Source: Sedimenticola sp. (GTDB lineage Bacteria > Pseudomonadota > Gammaproteobacteria > Chromatiales > Chromatiaceae). Taken from it: DNA of 41,539 bases. The stretch's first letter is position 1. Each line of letters starts with the position of its first letter. A program made the position numbers and the translations under genes. The DNA lies in assembly GCA_027030425.1 (NCBI GenBank), contig JALVEW010000041.1, forward strand, positions 1 to 41,539, written 5' to 3'. Shown one piece after another: positions 18,323 to 26,530 of the stretch. The notes under the pieces are model-generated. The model saw only the letters and a program-made list of their open reading frames with translations, was not told where the DNA came from and did no database searches.

Positions 18323-19386
18323 CGGTTGAAGGGCGCTTCTTCCTGCAGCGCGGGGGCTTTACCCTGGATGTGGATTTCCGCCTGCCGGCGCGGGGCATCA
18401 CCGCCCTGTTCGGCCCTTCGGGCTGTGGCAAGACCACTTTGCTGCGGGCCATTGCCGGCCTGGAGCCGCGGGCCCGGGGGCGTCTGAAGGTAGGCCGTGC
18501 CCTTTGGCAGGATGAGCAGGTCTTTCTGCCAACCCATCGCCGCTCCCTGGGCTACGTGTTTCAGGAACCCAGCCTGTTTGCCCACCTGGACGTGCGGGGC
18601 AATATCGAATACGGCCTGCGCCGCCTGCCCAGGAGTGCCCGCCGGCCTTCCCTGGACAGGGCCGTGGAACTGCTGGGCCTGGAAAGTTTGCTGGGCAGGA
18701 AGCCTCACCAGCTGTCCGGCGGCGAGAGCCAGCGGGTGGCCATTGCCCGGGCCCTGGCGGTGAATCCCGCCCTGTTGCTGCTGGATGAGCCCCTGGCGGC
18801 CCTGGACGAGGCGCGCAAGGCGGAGATCCTGCCCTGGCTGGAATCCCTGCACCGGGAGCTGGCCATTCCCGTGGTCTATGTGAGCCATGCCCGCGACGAG
18901 GTGGCGCGGCTGGCGGATCATCTGCTGCTGCTGGAGGCGGGGCAGCTGCGGGCCGCGGGCGCGGTGGATGAGCTGTTCGCCCGCCTGGATCTGCCCCTGG
19001 CCCATCGTCCGGATGCCGAGACCATCATCGAGACCCGGGTGGCGGGACATGATGCCGAATATGAACTGAGCTGGCTGGATTTTTCCGGGGGACGGTTCAT
19101 CCTCGCCCGCAATCATTTGCCCAAAGGGAGCAGGGTGCGCCTGCAGGTGAAGGCCAACGATGTGAGCATCACCCTGGCCCGCCAGCAGGGCACCAGTATC
19201 CTGAATATCTTTCCCGCTGTCGTGGATGCCCTGGCCGAGGATGACAGGGCCAAGGTCATGGTGCGCCTGATGCTGGGGGAACAGCCCCTGCTGTGCCGCA
19301 TCACCCGCAAATCGGCGGCGGATCTGGCCCTGGCGCCCGGCAAGGCCGTGTTTGCCCAGGTCAAGAGCGTGGCACTGTTGCTGTGA
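18319..19386 (+). CDS. modC: Molybdate ABC transporter, ATP-binding protein
   Basis: ModC energises molybdate uptake. The 355-aa protein has Walker A GPSGCGKT (residues 32-39), the ABC signature LSGGE (132-136) and Walker B LLLLDEP (152-158), followed by a C-terminal MOP/TOBE domain (about 285-352, GTSILNIFPAVVDALAEDD). That domain binds oxyanion and can trans-inhibit transport. The frame is open back to 17557 through modB, but the ATG at 18319 begins the ABC domain and overlaps the modB stop. It ends the mod operon, followed by a palindromic element. Confidence 0.95.
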   Translation: MTVEGRFFLQRGGFTLDVDFRLPARGITALFGPSGCGKTTLLRAIAGLEPRARGRLKVGRALWQDEQVFLPTHRRSLGYVFQEPSLFAHLDVRGNIEYGLRRLPRSARRPSLDRAVELLGLESLLGRKPHQLSGGESQRVAIARALAVNPALLLLDEPLAALDEARKAEILPWLESLHRELAIPVVYVSHARDEVARLADHLLLLEAGQLRAAGAVDELFARLDLPLAHRPDAETIIETRVAGHDAEYELSWLDFSGGRFILARNHLPKGSRVRLQVKANDVSITLARQQGTSILNIFPAVVDALAEDDRAKVMVRLMLGEQPLLCRITRKSAADLALAPGKAVFAQVKSVALLL

Positions 19387-19448
19387 AGGACATTCCCTCT
19401 CCCCCCGGGGGTGTACAGTCCGGACACATGGTTGACGCTTGGTTACAA

Positions 19449-19515
19449 GGGGTCGGAGTCAAAACATCTCTGGTGGTTGAAATTTGGGATGTTCTCCTGA
19501 TTTGACTCCGGTCCC
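19449..19515. repeat. Palindromic repeat element, copy 2 (67 bp)
   Basis: GGGGTCGGAGTCAAAA (19449-19464) and ATTTGACTCCGGTCCC (19500-19515) match the ends of the element at 9737-9838. The interior differs and is shorter. It contains its own dyad, AACATCTC / GGGATGTT, with one wobble pair (19463-19493). It lies between the convergent modC and SulP genes and could serve as a bidirectional transcript end. Confidence 0.7.
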
Positions 19516-19554
19516 TGGGGTTCCAACCTTTCCCCGTGGGTGGGCAAGGGAGTA

Positions 19555-21126
19555 TTAACCACTGGCTTGAAAGTCCTCCTTGTCCACGGCCAGGTGATAA
19601 TTGGGGTCTTCCACCACGTTCACTTCCACCAGGTCCCGGGCTTTCTTCAGCAGTTGTCGGCATTCCGGTGCCAGGTGTTTCAGGTGCAGCCGCTTGTGCT
19701 CCCTGAGATAGCGCTCCGCCAGCTTGTCGATGGCCTCGATGGCCGAGTGATCCGCCACCCGGGAATTCTTGAAGTCCACCACCACGTCGTCGGGATCGTT
19801 CTTGGGATCGAAGATCTCCTGAAAATGGTGCACGGAGGCAAAGAACAGGGGGCCGTTGAGTTCATATACCTTGCCGCCCATGCGGTTGCTGCGGGTGGTG
19901 GCGTTGATGTGCTTGGCGTGCTGCCAGGCGAATACCAGGGCGGAAAGAATCACTCCGATGATGACGGCGATGGCCAGATCCTGGAATACGGTGATCACCG
20001 CCACGGAGACTCCGATGAGGGTGTCCGCCGGGGGGATTTTGCCGATGAGACGGAAGCTGCACCATTCGAAGGTGCCGATGACCACCATGAACATGACCCC
20101 CACCAGCACGGCAATGGGAATCTGCTCGATGAGTGACGAGCCTACCAGGATGAAGGACAGCAGGAACAGGGCGGCGCTGATGCCGGACAGGCGGCCCCGG
20201 CCCCCGGACTTGATGTTGATGATGCTCTGGCCCACCATGGCACAGCCGCCCATGCCGCCGAACAGTCCTGTGGTGATGTTGGCCGCGCCTTGGCCGATGC
20301 ACTCCCGGTTGGGCTGGCCGCGGGTCTCGGTGAGTTCGTCCACGAGGTTCAGGGTGAGCAGGCTTTCAATGAGGCCCACCAGGGCCATGATAAGAGCATA
20401 GGGAAAGACGATCTTCAGAGTTTCCAGGTCGAAGGGAATATCCGGGATATGGAATTCGGGAAGGCTGCCCTTGATAGAGGCCATGTCCCCCACGGTAGGG
20501 GTGTCCAGGCCCAGTCCCAGGGCCAGCAGGCTTCCGGTGACAATGGCCACCAGGGTGGAGGGCACGGCCTTGGTCAGACGGGGAAAAAACTCGATGATGG
20601 CCATGGTCAGGGCGATGAGGGCCAGCATAATCACCAGAGGCTGGCCGCTGATCCACTGGGGATTGCCGGCGGCATCGCTAAGAATGGCGCCGCTGGCATC
20701 ACGGACCTTGAAGTGATCCAGTTGGGCGAGGAAGATCACCAGGGCCAGGCCGTTGACGAAGCCCAGGAATACCGGGTGGGGCACCAGGCGGATGAACTTG
20801 CCCAGTTTCAGCACGCCGAAGCTGATCTGTATCAGCCCCATGAGCACCACGGCGGCGAACAGGTATTCCACCCCGTGTTCCAGAACCAGGGAAACCACCA
20901 CCACGGCAATGGCCCCGGTGGCGCCGGAGATCATGCCTGGCCGTCCGCCAACGATGGCCGCCACCAGCCCCATGATGAAGGCGGCGTAAAGGCCCACCAG
21001 AGGCGCCACATGGGCAACGAAGGCAAAAGCCACGGCTTCCGGCACCAGGGCCAGGGCCACGGTGAGGCCGGAAAGGATGTCGATGCGCGCATTGTGGGGC
21101 GCATGGCGGGAAATGATGTCAAACAT
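19555..21126 (-). CDS. SulP-family anion transporter with STAS domain
   Basis: SulP proteins move sulfate, bicarbonate or other anions across the inner membrane. The 523-aa protein has about a dozen hydrophobic helices beginning [21 protein letters not shown]. The core segment [18 protein letters not shown] is conserved, and a C-terminal STAS domain (about 420-510) includes [20 protein letters not shown]. The frame is open to 21444, but the ATG at 21126 fits the family start and has AGGAAAA upstream. Substrate cannot be read from sequence. Bicarbonate would suit an autotroph, and sulfate or molybdate are alternatives given the mod neighbours. No carbonic anhydrase gene is adjacent. Confidence 0.9.
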   Translation of the reverse strand: MFDIISRHAPHNARIDILSGLTVALALVPEAVAFAFVAHVAPLVGLYAAFIMGLVAAIVGGRPGMISGATGAIAVVVVSLVLEHGVEYLFAAVVLMGLIQISFGVLKLGKFIRLVPHPVFLGFVNGLALVIFLAQLDHFKVRDASGAILSDAAGNPQWISGQPLVIMLALIALTMAIIEFFPRLTKAVPSTLVAIVTGSLLALGLGLDTPTVGDMASIKGSLPEFHIPDIPFDLETLKIVFPYALIMALVGLIESLLTLNLVDELTETRGQPNRECIGQGAANITTGLFGGMGGCAMVGQSIINIKSGGRGRLSGISAALFLLSFILVGSSLIEQIPIAVLVGVMFMVVIGTFEWCSFRLIGKIPPADTLIGVSVAVITVFQDLAIAVIIGVILSALVFAWQHAKHINATTRSNRMGGKVYELNGPLFFASVHHFQEIFDPKNDPDDVVVDFKNSRVADHSAIEAIDKLAERYLREHKRLHLKHLAPECRQLLKKARDLVEVNVVEDPNYHLAVDKEDFQASG

Positions 21127-21202
21127 GAAAGGTTTTCCTGAAGAGGGGCGGGGTTTCTCCAAGGGTGGAGAATGCAGAAAAACATGATATTCTAATATGT
21201 TT

Positions 21203-21227
21203 CCCGGAGACTGTCGCTCCGGGTTTT
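21203..21227 (+). other. Terminator-like hairpin in the yaaA leader
   Basis: CCCGGAG-ACTGTCG-CTCCGGG (21203-21223) is followed immediately by TTTT. It lies 33 bases before the yaaA start and on its sense strand. It could stop upstream antisense transcription from the SulP promoter region, or attenuate yaaA. Confidence 0.4.
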
Positions 21228-21259
21228 GCCTGTCACTGAATTCAGGAGAGCTGCGAGCC

Positions 21260-22039
21260 ATGATCATCACCCTTTCACCCTCCAAGGGCCAGGATTTCGA
21301 AACCCCGGTGGTGCTGGACGATGCCAAGGTGACGGTGCCGGCCATGCTGGATGATTCCATGATGCTCATCGAGGAACTGCGCAAATACAGCACAGACCAG
21401 GTGAGGGATCTCATGGAGGTGAGTGAGAACATTGCGCGGCTCAATGTGGACCGTTACAAGGCCTTTTCCCTGCCTTTCACCCCGCAGAATGCCAGGCCCG
21501 CCCTCTTTGCCTTCAAGGGCGACGTGTACCGGGGGATTCCCGTGGAGGAATATGGCCCGCAAGACCTGGACTTTGCCCAGCGGCACCTGCGCATCCTGTC
21601 GGGTCTTTATGGCTGCCTGCGGCCTCTGGATCTCATCCAGCCCTACCGTCTGGAGATGAAGACCAGGCTGACGAATCCCCGGGGCGACAACCTGTACCAG
21701 TTCTGGGGTGACCGCCTGACCCTGTGCCTCAACGAAGCCCTGAAGCAGCAGCAGGAGCCGACCCTGGTGAACCTGGCCTCCAATGAATATTTCAAGGCGG
21801 TGAAGCCCAGGCTGCTGGAAGGCCGCCTCCTGAACATCGCCTTCAAGGAAGAGAAGAACGGCAAGGCGCGGGTCATCGCCGTGTTCGCCAAGCGGGCCCG
21901 GGGCATGATGGCGGATTACATCATCCGCAACCGTATAGAAGCCGCCGAGGATATCAAGGGATTCGACATGGAGGGCTATCGCTATTCCGAAGCGGATTCG
22001 GACGACAGGCAATGGGTGTTCCGGCGGCCCCAGCCGTGA
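21260..22039 (+). CDS. yaaA: YaaA-family peroxide-stress protein
   Basis: In E. coli, YaaA limits free intracellular iron and DNA damage during hydrogen peroxide stress and has DNA-binding features. The 259-aa protein begins [16 protein letters not shown] and has the family segments [52 protein letters not shown] and a basic C-terminal region with [13 protein letters not shown]. Length is standard. The ATG at 21260 is chosen by family start and AGGAGAG 9 bases upstream; the frame is open to 21197. It lies directly before the Fur-controlled feo operon, consistent with an iron-linked role. Confidence 0.93.
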   Translation: MIITLSPSKGQDFETPVVLDDAKVTVPAMLDDSMMLIEELRKYSTDQVRDLMEVSENIARLNVDRYKAFSLPFTPQNARPALFAFKGDVYRGIPVEEYGPQDLDFAQRHLRILSGLYGCLRPLDLIQPYRLEMKTRLTNPRGDNLYQFWGDRLTLCLNEALKQQQEPTLVNLASNEYFKAVKPRLLEGRLLNIAFKEEKNGKARVIAVFAKRARGMMADYIIRNRIEAAEDIKGFDMEGYRYSEADSDDRQWVFRRPQP

Positions 22040-22068
22040 AACATGGATGCAATAGCCGGAGTTTTGTG

Positions 22069-22092
22069 CAATAATGAGAATTGTTCGCATTA
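22069..22092 (+). promoter_or_regulatory. Fur box upstream of feoABC
   Basis: TGAGAAT-T-GTTCGCA (22075-22089) within CAATAATGAGAATTGTTC fits the 7-1-7 Fur consensus (TGATAAT-N-ATTATCA) at 10 of 14 positions. It lies 17 bases before feoA, so Fe(II)-Fur repression of the operon is likely. Confidence 0.6.
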
Positions 22093-22105
22093 ATAGCCAT
22101 ACGCC

Positions 22106-22336
22106 ATGACCCAACAGACACTGTCACAGGTTTCCCCCGGCCACCGGGTGCGCCTGGTTTCCATAGAAGGAGACCGGCTGCTTACACGCCGCCTGCTTGC
22201 CCTGGGACTGAGTGTGGGGAATGAAATGGAAGTGCTGCACCGCCGCAAGGGTGATGTGGTGGTGGGCCGCGGCGGCAACCGCCTGGCCCTGGGGCATGAC
22301 ATTGCCGACCGCCTGGTGATCCAGGAGCTTTCCTGA
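22106..22336 (+). CDS. feoA: Ferrous iron transport protein A
   Basis: FeoA is a small cytoplasmic SH3-like protein needed for Feo-mediated Fe(II) uptake, probably by interacting with FeoB. The 76-aa product shows the FeoA pattern LSQVSPGHRVRLVSIEGD, then RLLALGLSVGNEMEVLHRRKGDVVV, then GRGGNRLALGHDIADRLVI. Its TGA overlaps the feoB ATG by one base. A Fur box lies immediately upstream. Confidence 0.93.
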   Translation: MTQQTLSQVSPGHRVRLVSIEGDRLLTRRLLALGLSVGNEMEVLHRRKGDVVVGRGGNRLALGHDIADRLVIQELS

Positions 22337-24693
22337 TGGGGGGCGCCTGCTGTGACAAGGCCGTGCCCTTGCGCGGCGATTTCTCCCTGACCATCGCCAT
22401 TGCCGGCAATCCCAATTGCGGCAAGTCCGCCCTGTTCAATGCCTTCACCGGCATCCGCCAAACCACGGGCAACTGGCCCGGGGTCACGGTGGACCGCAAG
22501 GAAGGCCAGTTCGACCTGGAGCAGTACAAGGTAAGGCTCATCGACCTGCCGGGTATCTACAGCCTTGATGCCTCCTCTATCGACGAGGAGATCACCAGGG
22601 ATTACCTCCTGTCCCGGGAGGCGGACCTCATCATCAACGTGGTGGATGCCTCCAACCTGGAGCGCAACCTGTACTTCACCGTGCAGCTGCTGGAAATGGG
22701 CGTGCCCATGGTCATTGCCCTCAACATGATGGACGTGGCGCGCAAGCGGGGCATAGAGATCGACGTGGACAAGCTGGCCGAGGAGCTGGGCTGCCCGGTG
22801 GTGCCTGTGGTGGCCACCACGGGTGAAGGCACCGCTGAACTCAAGGCACGCATGCTGGCCGTGGCCACGGGGGCCGAATGCGGGGGCTTCGCCCTGGCCA
22901 ATGACGAGGTGGTGGAGCAGGCTGTGGCCGATCTGGAAACCCATCTTGGCAATGAGAATCCCGCCAACCGCCACTGGCTGGCCCTGAAAATGCTCGAATC
23001 CGACGAGCACATTCCCCCCCAGGCCAGCGAGGCCCTGCGCCAGGCGGTGAACCACTGGCGCAAGGCCATCGAGGATCGCAGCGGCGAGGAAGCGGACATC
23101 CATATCAGCGACAGCCGCTTCAGCCACGCCCATGCCCTGGCGCAGACCGTGGTGAAGGAGCGGGGCCGCCTGGGGCGCACCGTATCCGACCGCATCGATT
23201 CCGTGGTGCTGAGCCGCTGGCTGGGGGTGCCGATATTCCTGTTCATGATGTATCTCATGTTCATGTTCACCATCAATATCGGCGGCGCTTTCGTGGATTT
23301 CTTCGATGGCGTGGCGGGCGCTTTCTTCGTGGATGGACTGGGCGAGCTGTTGAGCGCTGTTGGTGCGCCGGACTGGTTGCGGGTGCTGCTCGCGGACGGT
23401 ATCGGCGGCGGCCTGCAGGTGGTGGCCACCTTCATTCCCATCATCTCCGGCCTGTACCTGTTCCTGTCCGCCCTGGAAGATTCGGGCTACATGGCTCGGG
23501 CGGCTTTCGTCATGGATCGCTTCATGCGCAGCATCGGCCTTCCGGGCAAGGCTTTCGTGCCTCTCATCGTGGGCTTCGGCTGCAATGTGCCGGCCATCAT
23601 GGCCACCCGCACCCTGGAGAACGTGCGGGAGCGCAAGCTCACCATACTCATGAATCCCTTCATGTCCTGTGGGGCGCGCCTTCCGGTGTATGTGCTCTTT
23701 GCCGCGGCCTTTTTCCCCGACAACGGCCAGAACCTGGTGTTCAGCCTGTACCTCATCGGCATCCTGGTGGCGGTGCTCACAGGGCTGGTGATGAAAAAAA
23801 CCCTGCTGCGGGGCGAAAGCGCGGGCTTCATGATGGAGCTGCCGCCCTATCACCTGCCCACTCTCAAGGGCGTGCTGCTGCGCACCTGGGACCGGGTGAA
23901 GCTGTTCATCCGCGAGGCGGGCAAGATCATCGTGGTCATGGTGCTGGCCCTGAATGTGCTCAATTCCATCGGCACTGACGGCTCCTTCGGCAACGAGGAT
24001 TCTGACAAGTCCGTGCTCAGCGTGACGGCCCAGGCCTTGACCCCGGCCTTCGCCCCCATGGGGGTGCATCAGGACAACTGGCCCGCCGTGGTGGGCATCA
24101 TATCCGGCGTGCTGGCCAAGGAAGTGGTGGTGGGCACCCTGGATACCCTGTACACCCGCCTGGCGGAGGAAGCGTCTGGCGCCCCGTCTGAAGAGCAGGC
24201 CTTTGATCTTTGGCAGGCGCTCAAGGAGGCCGCGGCCACGGTGCCGGAAAACCTTTCGGGCCTGGGCGAGTTACTCACGGACCCCCTGGGCCTGGGGGCG
24301 GCGGACGTGCGGGATATCAGCCAGGTGGCGGCGGAGCAGGAAGTGAGCATGGATGTCTTTGGCGCCATGGCGGCGCGCTTCGACGGCCAGGTTGGCGCCT
24401 TTGCCTACCTGCTGTTCGTGCTCCTCTATTTCCCCTGCGTGGCCACCATCGGCGCCATCAAGCGCGAGGCGGGTGGTCCCTGGGCGGCTTTCGTGGCTTT
24501 CTGGACCACCAGCGTCGCCTATGTAACGGCAAGCGTCTGGTACCAGTCCGCCACCTGGAGTCAGCATCCTGGCAGTTCCGCCCTGTGGATCAGCCTGCTG
24601 CTGGGCTACATCCTGCTCATCATCCTGGGCCTCAAGCGCTGGGTGAACCGTGAGAAGCCGGCGCTGGTGACGCCGGCCGTGGAGCGCGGCTGA
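22336..24693 (+). CDS. feoB: Ferrous iron transporter FeoB
   Basis: FeoB is the inner-membrane GTP-dependent Fe(II) importer. The 785-aa protein has an N-terminal G domain with GNPNCGKS (residues 24-31), the TTGNWPGVTVD switch I segment and DLPG (70-73), followed by a helical regulatory domain. The membrane core has two Gate repeats containing GFGCNVPAIMATRTLENVRE and SGVLAKEVVVGTLDTLY. An N-terminal MGGACCDK adds a vicinal cysteine pair ahead of the G domain, slightly unusual. It overlaps feoA and feoC by one base on each side. Confidence 0.97.
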   Translation: MGGACCDKAVPLRGDFSLTIAIAGNPNCGKSALFNAFTGIRQTTGNWPGVTVDRKEGQFDLEQYKVRLIDLPGIYSLDASSIDEEITRDYLLSREADLIINVVDASNLERNLYFTVQLLEMGVPMVIALNMMDVARKRGIEIDVDKLAEELGCPVVPVVATTGEGTAELKARMLAVATGAECGGFALANDEVVEQAVADLETHLGNENPANRHWLALKMLESDEHIPPQASEALRQAVNHWRKAIEDRSGEEADIHISDSRFSHAHALAQTVVKERGRLGRTVSDRIDSVVLSRWLGVPIFLFMMYLMFMFTINIGGAFVDFFDGVAGAFFVDGLGELLSAVGAPDWLRVLLADGIGGGLQVVATFIPIISGLYLFLSALEDSGYMARAAFVMDRFMRSIGLPGKAFVPLIVGFGCNVPAIMATRTLENVRERKLTILMNPFMSCGARLPVYVLFAAAFFPDNGQNLVFSLYLIGILVAVLTGLVMKKTLLRGESAGFMMELPPYHLPTLKGVLLRTWDRVKLFIREAGKIIVVMVLALNVLNSIGTDGSFGNEDSDKSVLSVTAQALTPAFAPMGVHQDNWPAVVGIISGVLAKEVVVGTLDTLYTRLAEEASGAPSEEQAFDLWQALKEAAATVPENLSGLGELLTDPLGLGAADVRDISQVAAEQEVSMDVFGAMAARFDGQVGAFAYLLFVLLYFPCVATIGAIKREAGGPWAAFVAFWTTSVAYVTASVWYQSATWSQHPGSSALWISLLLGYILLIILGLKRWVNREKPALVTPAVERG

Positions 24694-24956
24694 TGCTTGG
24701 CGACATCAGGGCCTACCTGGAGGAGCGGGGGCAGGCGCCCCTTTCCGATATTGCCCGGCACCTGGACGTGACGCCGGAGGTGGCCCGGGACATGCTGGAA
24801 CTCTGGATCAGGAAGGGCAAGGTGCACCGGATGGCCGCTACTCCATCTTGCGGAACCAGCTGCTCTCAGTGCGATCCCGCCACGACAGAGATTTACGCTT
24901 GGGGAAAGGCTTCACCGCAGGATGTTTTCTTGCAGCAGAAGTGTAGCCTTTCCTGA
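24693..24956 (+). CDS. feoC: FeoC-like [Fe-S]-dependent regulator
   Basis: FeoC is a small winged-helix protein that stabilises FeoB in some enterobacteria and can carry an oxygen-sensitive Fe-S cluster. The 87-aa product has the helical start MLGDIRAYLEERGQAPLSDI, a helix-turn-helix segment, and a cysteine motif CGTSCSQC at residues 53-60, plus Cys84 near the end. It begins at the feoB stop (one-base overlap) and completes feoABC. A strong hairpin follows. Confidence 0.88.
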   Translation: MLGDIRAYLEERGQAPLSDIARHLDVTPEVARDMLELWIRKGKVHRMAATPSCGTSCSQCDPATTEIYAWGKASPQDVFLQQKCSLS

Positions 24957-24982
24957 GTCCGGGAAAACTTCCAGGCAAAAGA

Positions 24983-25008
24983 AAAGCGGCCTTGCGGCCG
25001 CTTTCTTG
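24983..25008. terminator. Bidirectional intrinsic terminator after feoC
   Basis: AAAGCGGCC-TTGC-GGCCGCTTT is a perfect 9-bp stem with a 4-base loop (24983-25004). The plus strand continues CTTG. The minus strand continues T-rich (TCTTTTGCC), so it can end both feoABC and the convergent minus-strand gene ending at 25023. Confidence 0.8.
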
Positions 25009-25022
25009 TACTGCCCTGAGGC

Positions 25023-26471
25023 TCAGTTTCCGTGGTTGGACATTTTCGTGCTCATGAGCAGGACATCGTAAGGACCGACCAGGTCGACGACCTGCGGATC
25101 TCCGGTATCTGAAATGATGCCTGTCTTCTCCGCGGTGAAGGTAAAGAAGTATTCCCCGGGAAGCGAAGCGCCCAGGTCGATGACCTGACCCGGCTCGATG
25201 GGGCTCTCCATGAGAACGACCCCGGTGTCACCCCGGTTGATCTTAAGGTGAACCTTCTCAAATTCACATTCCGTGCGCGTGCAGATCTGGATGCGCAACT
25301 GCTCGTTGCCGTCCGACGTATAGGTGTACACGTCGGTGTCGTAGTTGAAAATGCCCACCCACTCGGTCTTGGCCGGGGTGATGTATTCCTGGGCATAGCA
25401 GGCGAAGTCGGGATTGTCTTCTTCGCCCACAGGGATGGGGTTGCCTCCGGGGGGGTCAACATCCATGCGATTGGGCTGAGAAGGAACCAGAGGATCACCG
25501 GAGGCGGGGTCCTTGGTGACATCGCAGTCGCAGCTACCGCCGTTGAAATCAAACCAGTCGGTGTTTGTGGGATCGTTGATCTCCTGGACTGTGCAACCCT
25601 TGTAAAAATAGCGATACTCCACCTGTTCCGGCGTCGTGATCTTCTTTTTCTTTTGCAGGGTGCGGCCGAATGTCCCCACCATGGCCACGTTGGAGCGCAG
25701 GGGATCGGCGTGATCCGGATCGTTGTTGGGCTCGGTTTCCGTATCGAAACGGTTTTCGTCCGGGTTGGCCGTTACCTGCCCCGTGTTTTCCAGGCGGGCG
25801 GCAATGTTGTAGCCGCGGAAATCGCCGCCGTTGTTCTTGGAGGCGACGGAGATATAGTAGGTGCCGGTCTTGCCCAGGGTGACTTCGACGACTTTTGCCA
25901 AATCCACGGGAGAGGTGGAACCAGCGGGGGTGTCATCCGGGGGAGGTGTCGTGGTTTCCTCGCCGCCTCCACCATCATCGCCTCCGCCCAGTCCATTGTT
26001 GCTGTCGAAGGAAGCAATGATGTTGCCGTTGAGATCTCTTACCTTGACTACCCAGCCAATGGTGTTTTCAAAGTAGCCGGGATCGGCCAGGAAATACAGG
26101 GTCAGCTTTTGGCTGGGCTTGTCGGTGGTAATGTAGAACCAGTCCTCATCGAACGCGTCCAGGGTGTTGCCATGGTAAAACTGGCCGAGGAGTAATCCGT
26201 CCGCGTTCAGGATGTGGTCATTGGGTTCAGTTTCCCCGTAGCCCTGCTCCTTGATCATGGGATAGATCTTTACGCCACAGGCAATGGGCGCGTCCCGGCA
26301 GTCCTGGGTTCCGGCGTCATAGCCATCCTGGTAGTCGGTGTCTGCATTGGTGTTTCCCGTGCCTCCCGGCCAGAATATGGCGGCCTGTGCCTGGAACGCG
26401 GCGATGCTCATGGTTCCCATGGCCATTGCCAAGGTGGACCAGCGAACCGTTTTGTTGAGTGAGTTCTTCAC
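25023..26471 (-). CDS. Secreted PPC-like repeat protein (downstream paralog)
   Basis: This 482-aa exported protein is of unknown function. A signal peptide (NKTVRWSTLAMAMGTMSIAA, cleaved after AFQAQA) leads to a mature start AIFWPGG. Two ETEPND/ETEPNN segments mark modules resembling bacterial pre-peptidase C-terminal (PPC) beta-sandwich domains, with DEDWFYITTDKPSQKLTLYF and YYISVASKNN as core strands. Cysteine pairs suggest disulfides. The GTG at 26471 is preferred: GGAG lies 7 bases upstream, the ATG at 26477 is only one base from it, and the paralog also starts at the matching GTG. It follows its paralog by 59 bases. A low-complexity GGGDDGGGGEETTTPPPDD insert sits between modules. Confidence 0.8.
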   Translation of the reverse strand: MKNSLNKTVRWSTLAMAMGTMSIAAFQAQAAIFWPGGTGNTNADTDYQDGYDAGTQDCRDAPIACGVKIYPMIKEQGYGETEPNDHILNADGLLLGQFYHGNTLDAFDEDWFYITTDKPSQKLTLYFLADPGYFENTIGWVVKVRDLNGNIIASFDSNNGLGGGDDGGGGEETTTPPPDDTPAGSTSPVDLAKVVEVTLGKTGTYYISVASKNNGGDFRGYNIAARLENTGQVTANPDENRFDTETEPNNDPDHADPLRSNVAMVGTFGRTLQKKKKITTPEQVEYRYFYKGCTVQEINDPTNTDWFDFNGGSCDCDVTKDPASGDPLVPSQPNRMDVDPPGGNPIPVGEEDNPDFACYAQEYITPAKTEWVGIFNYDTDVYTYTSDGNEQLRIQICTRTECEFEKVHLKINRGDTGVVLMESPIEPGQVIDLGASLPGEYFFTFTAEKTGIISDTGDPQVVDLVGPYDVLLMSTKMSNHGN

Positions 26472-26530
26472 TTTCATTCTCCGTAACAATGCTGTGGGCT
26501 GCTCTGCCTTCTCACGCCTTGTATTCATGC

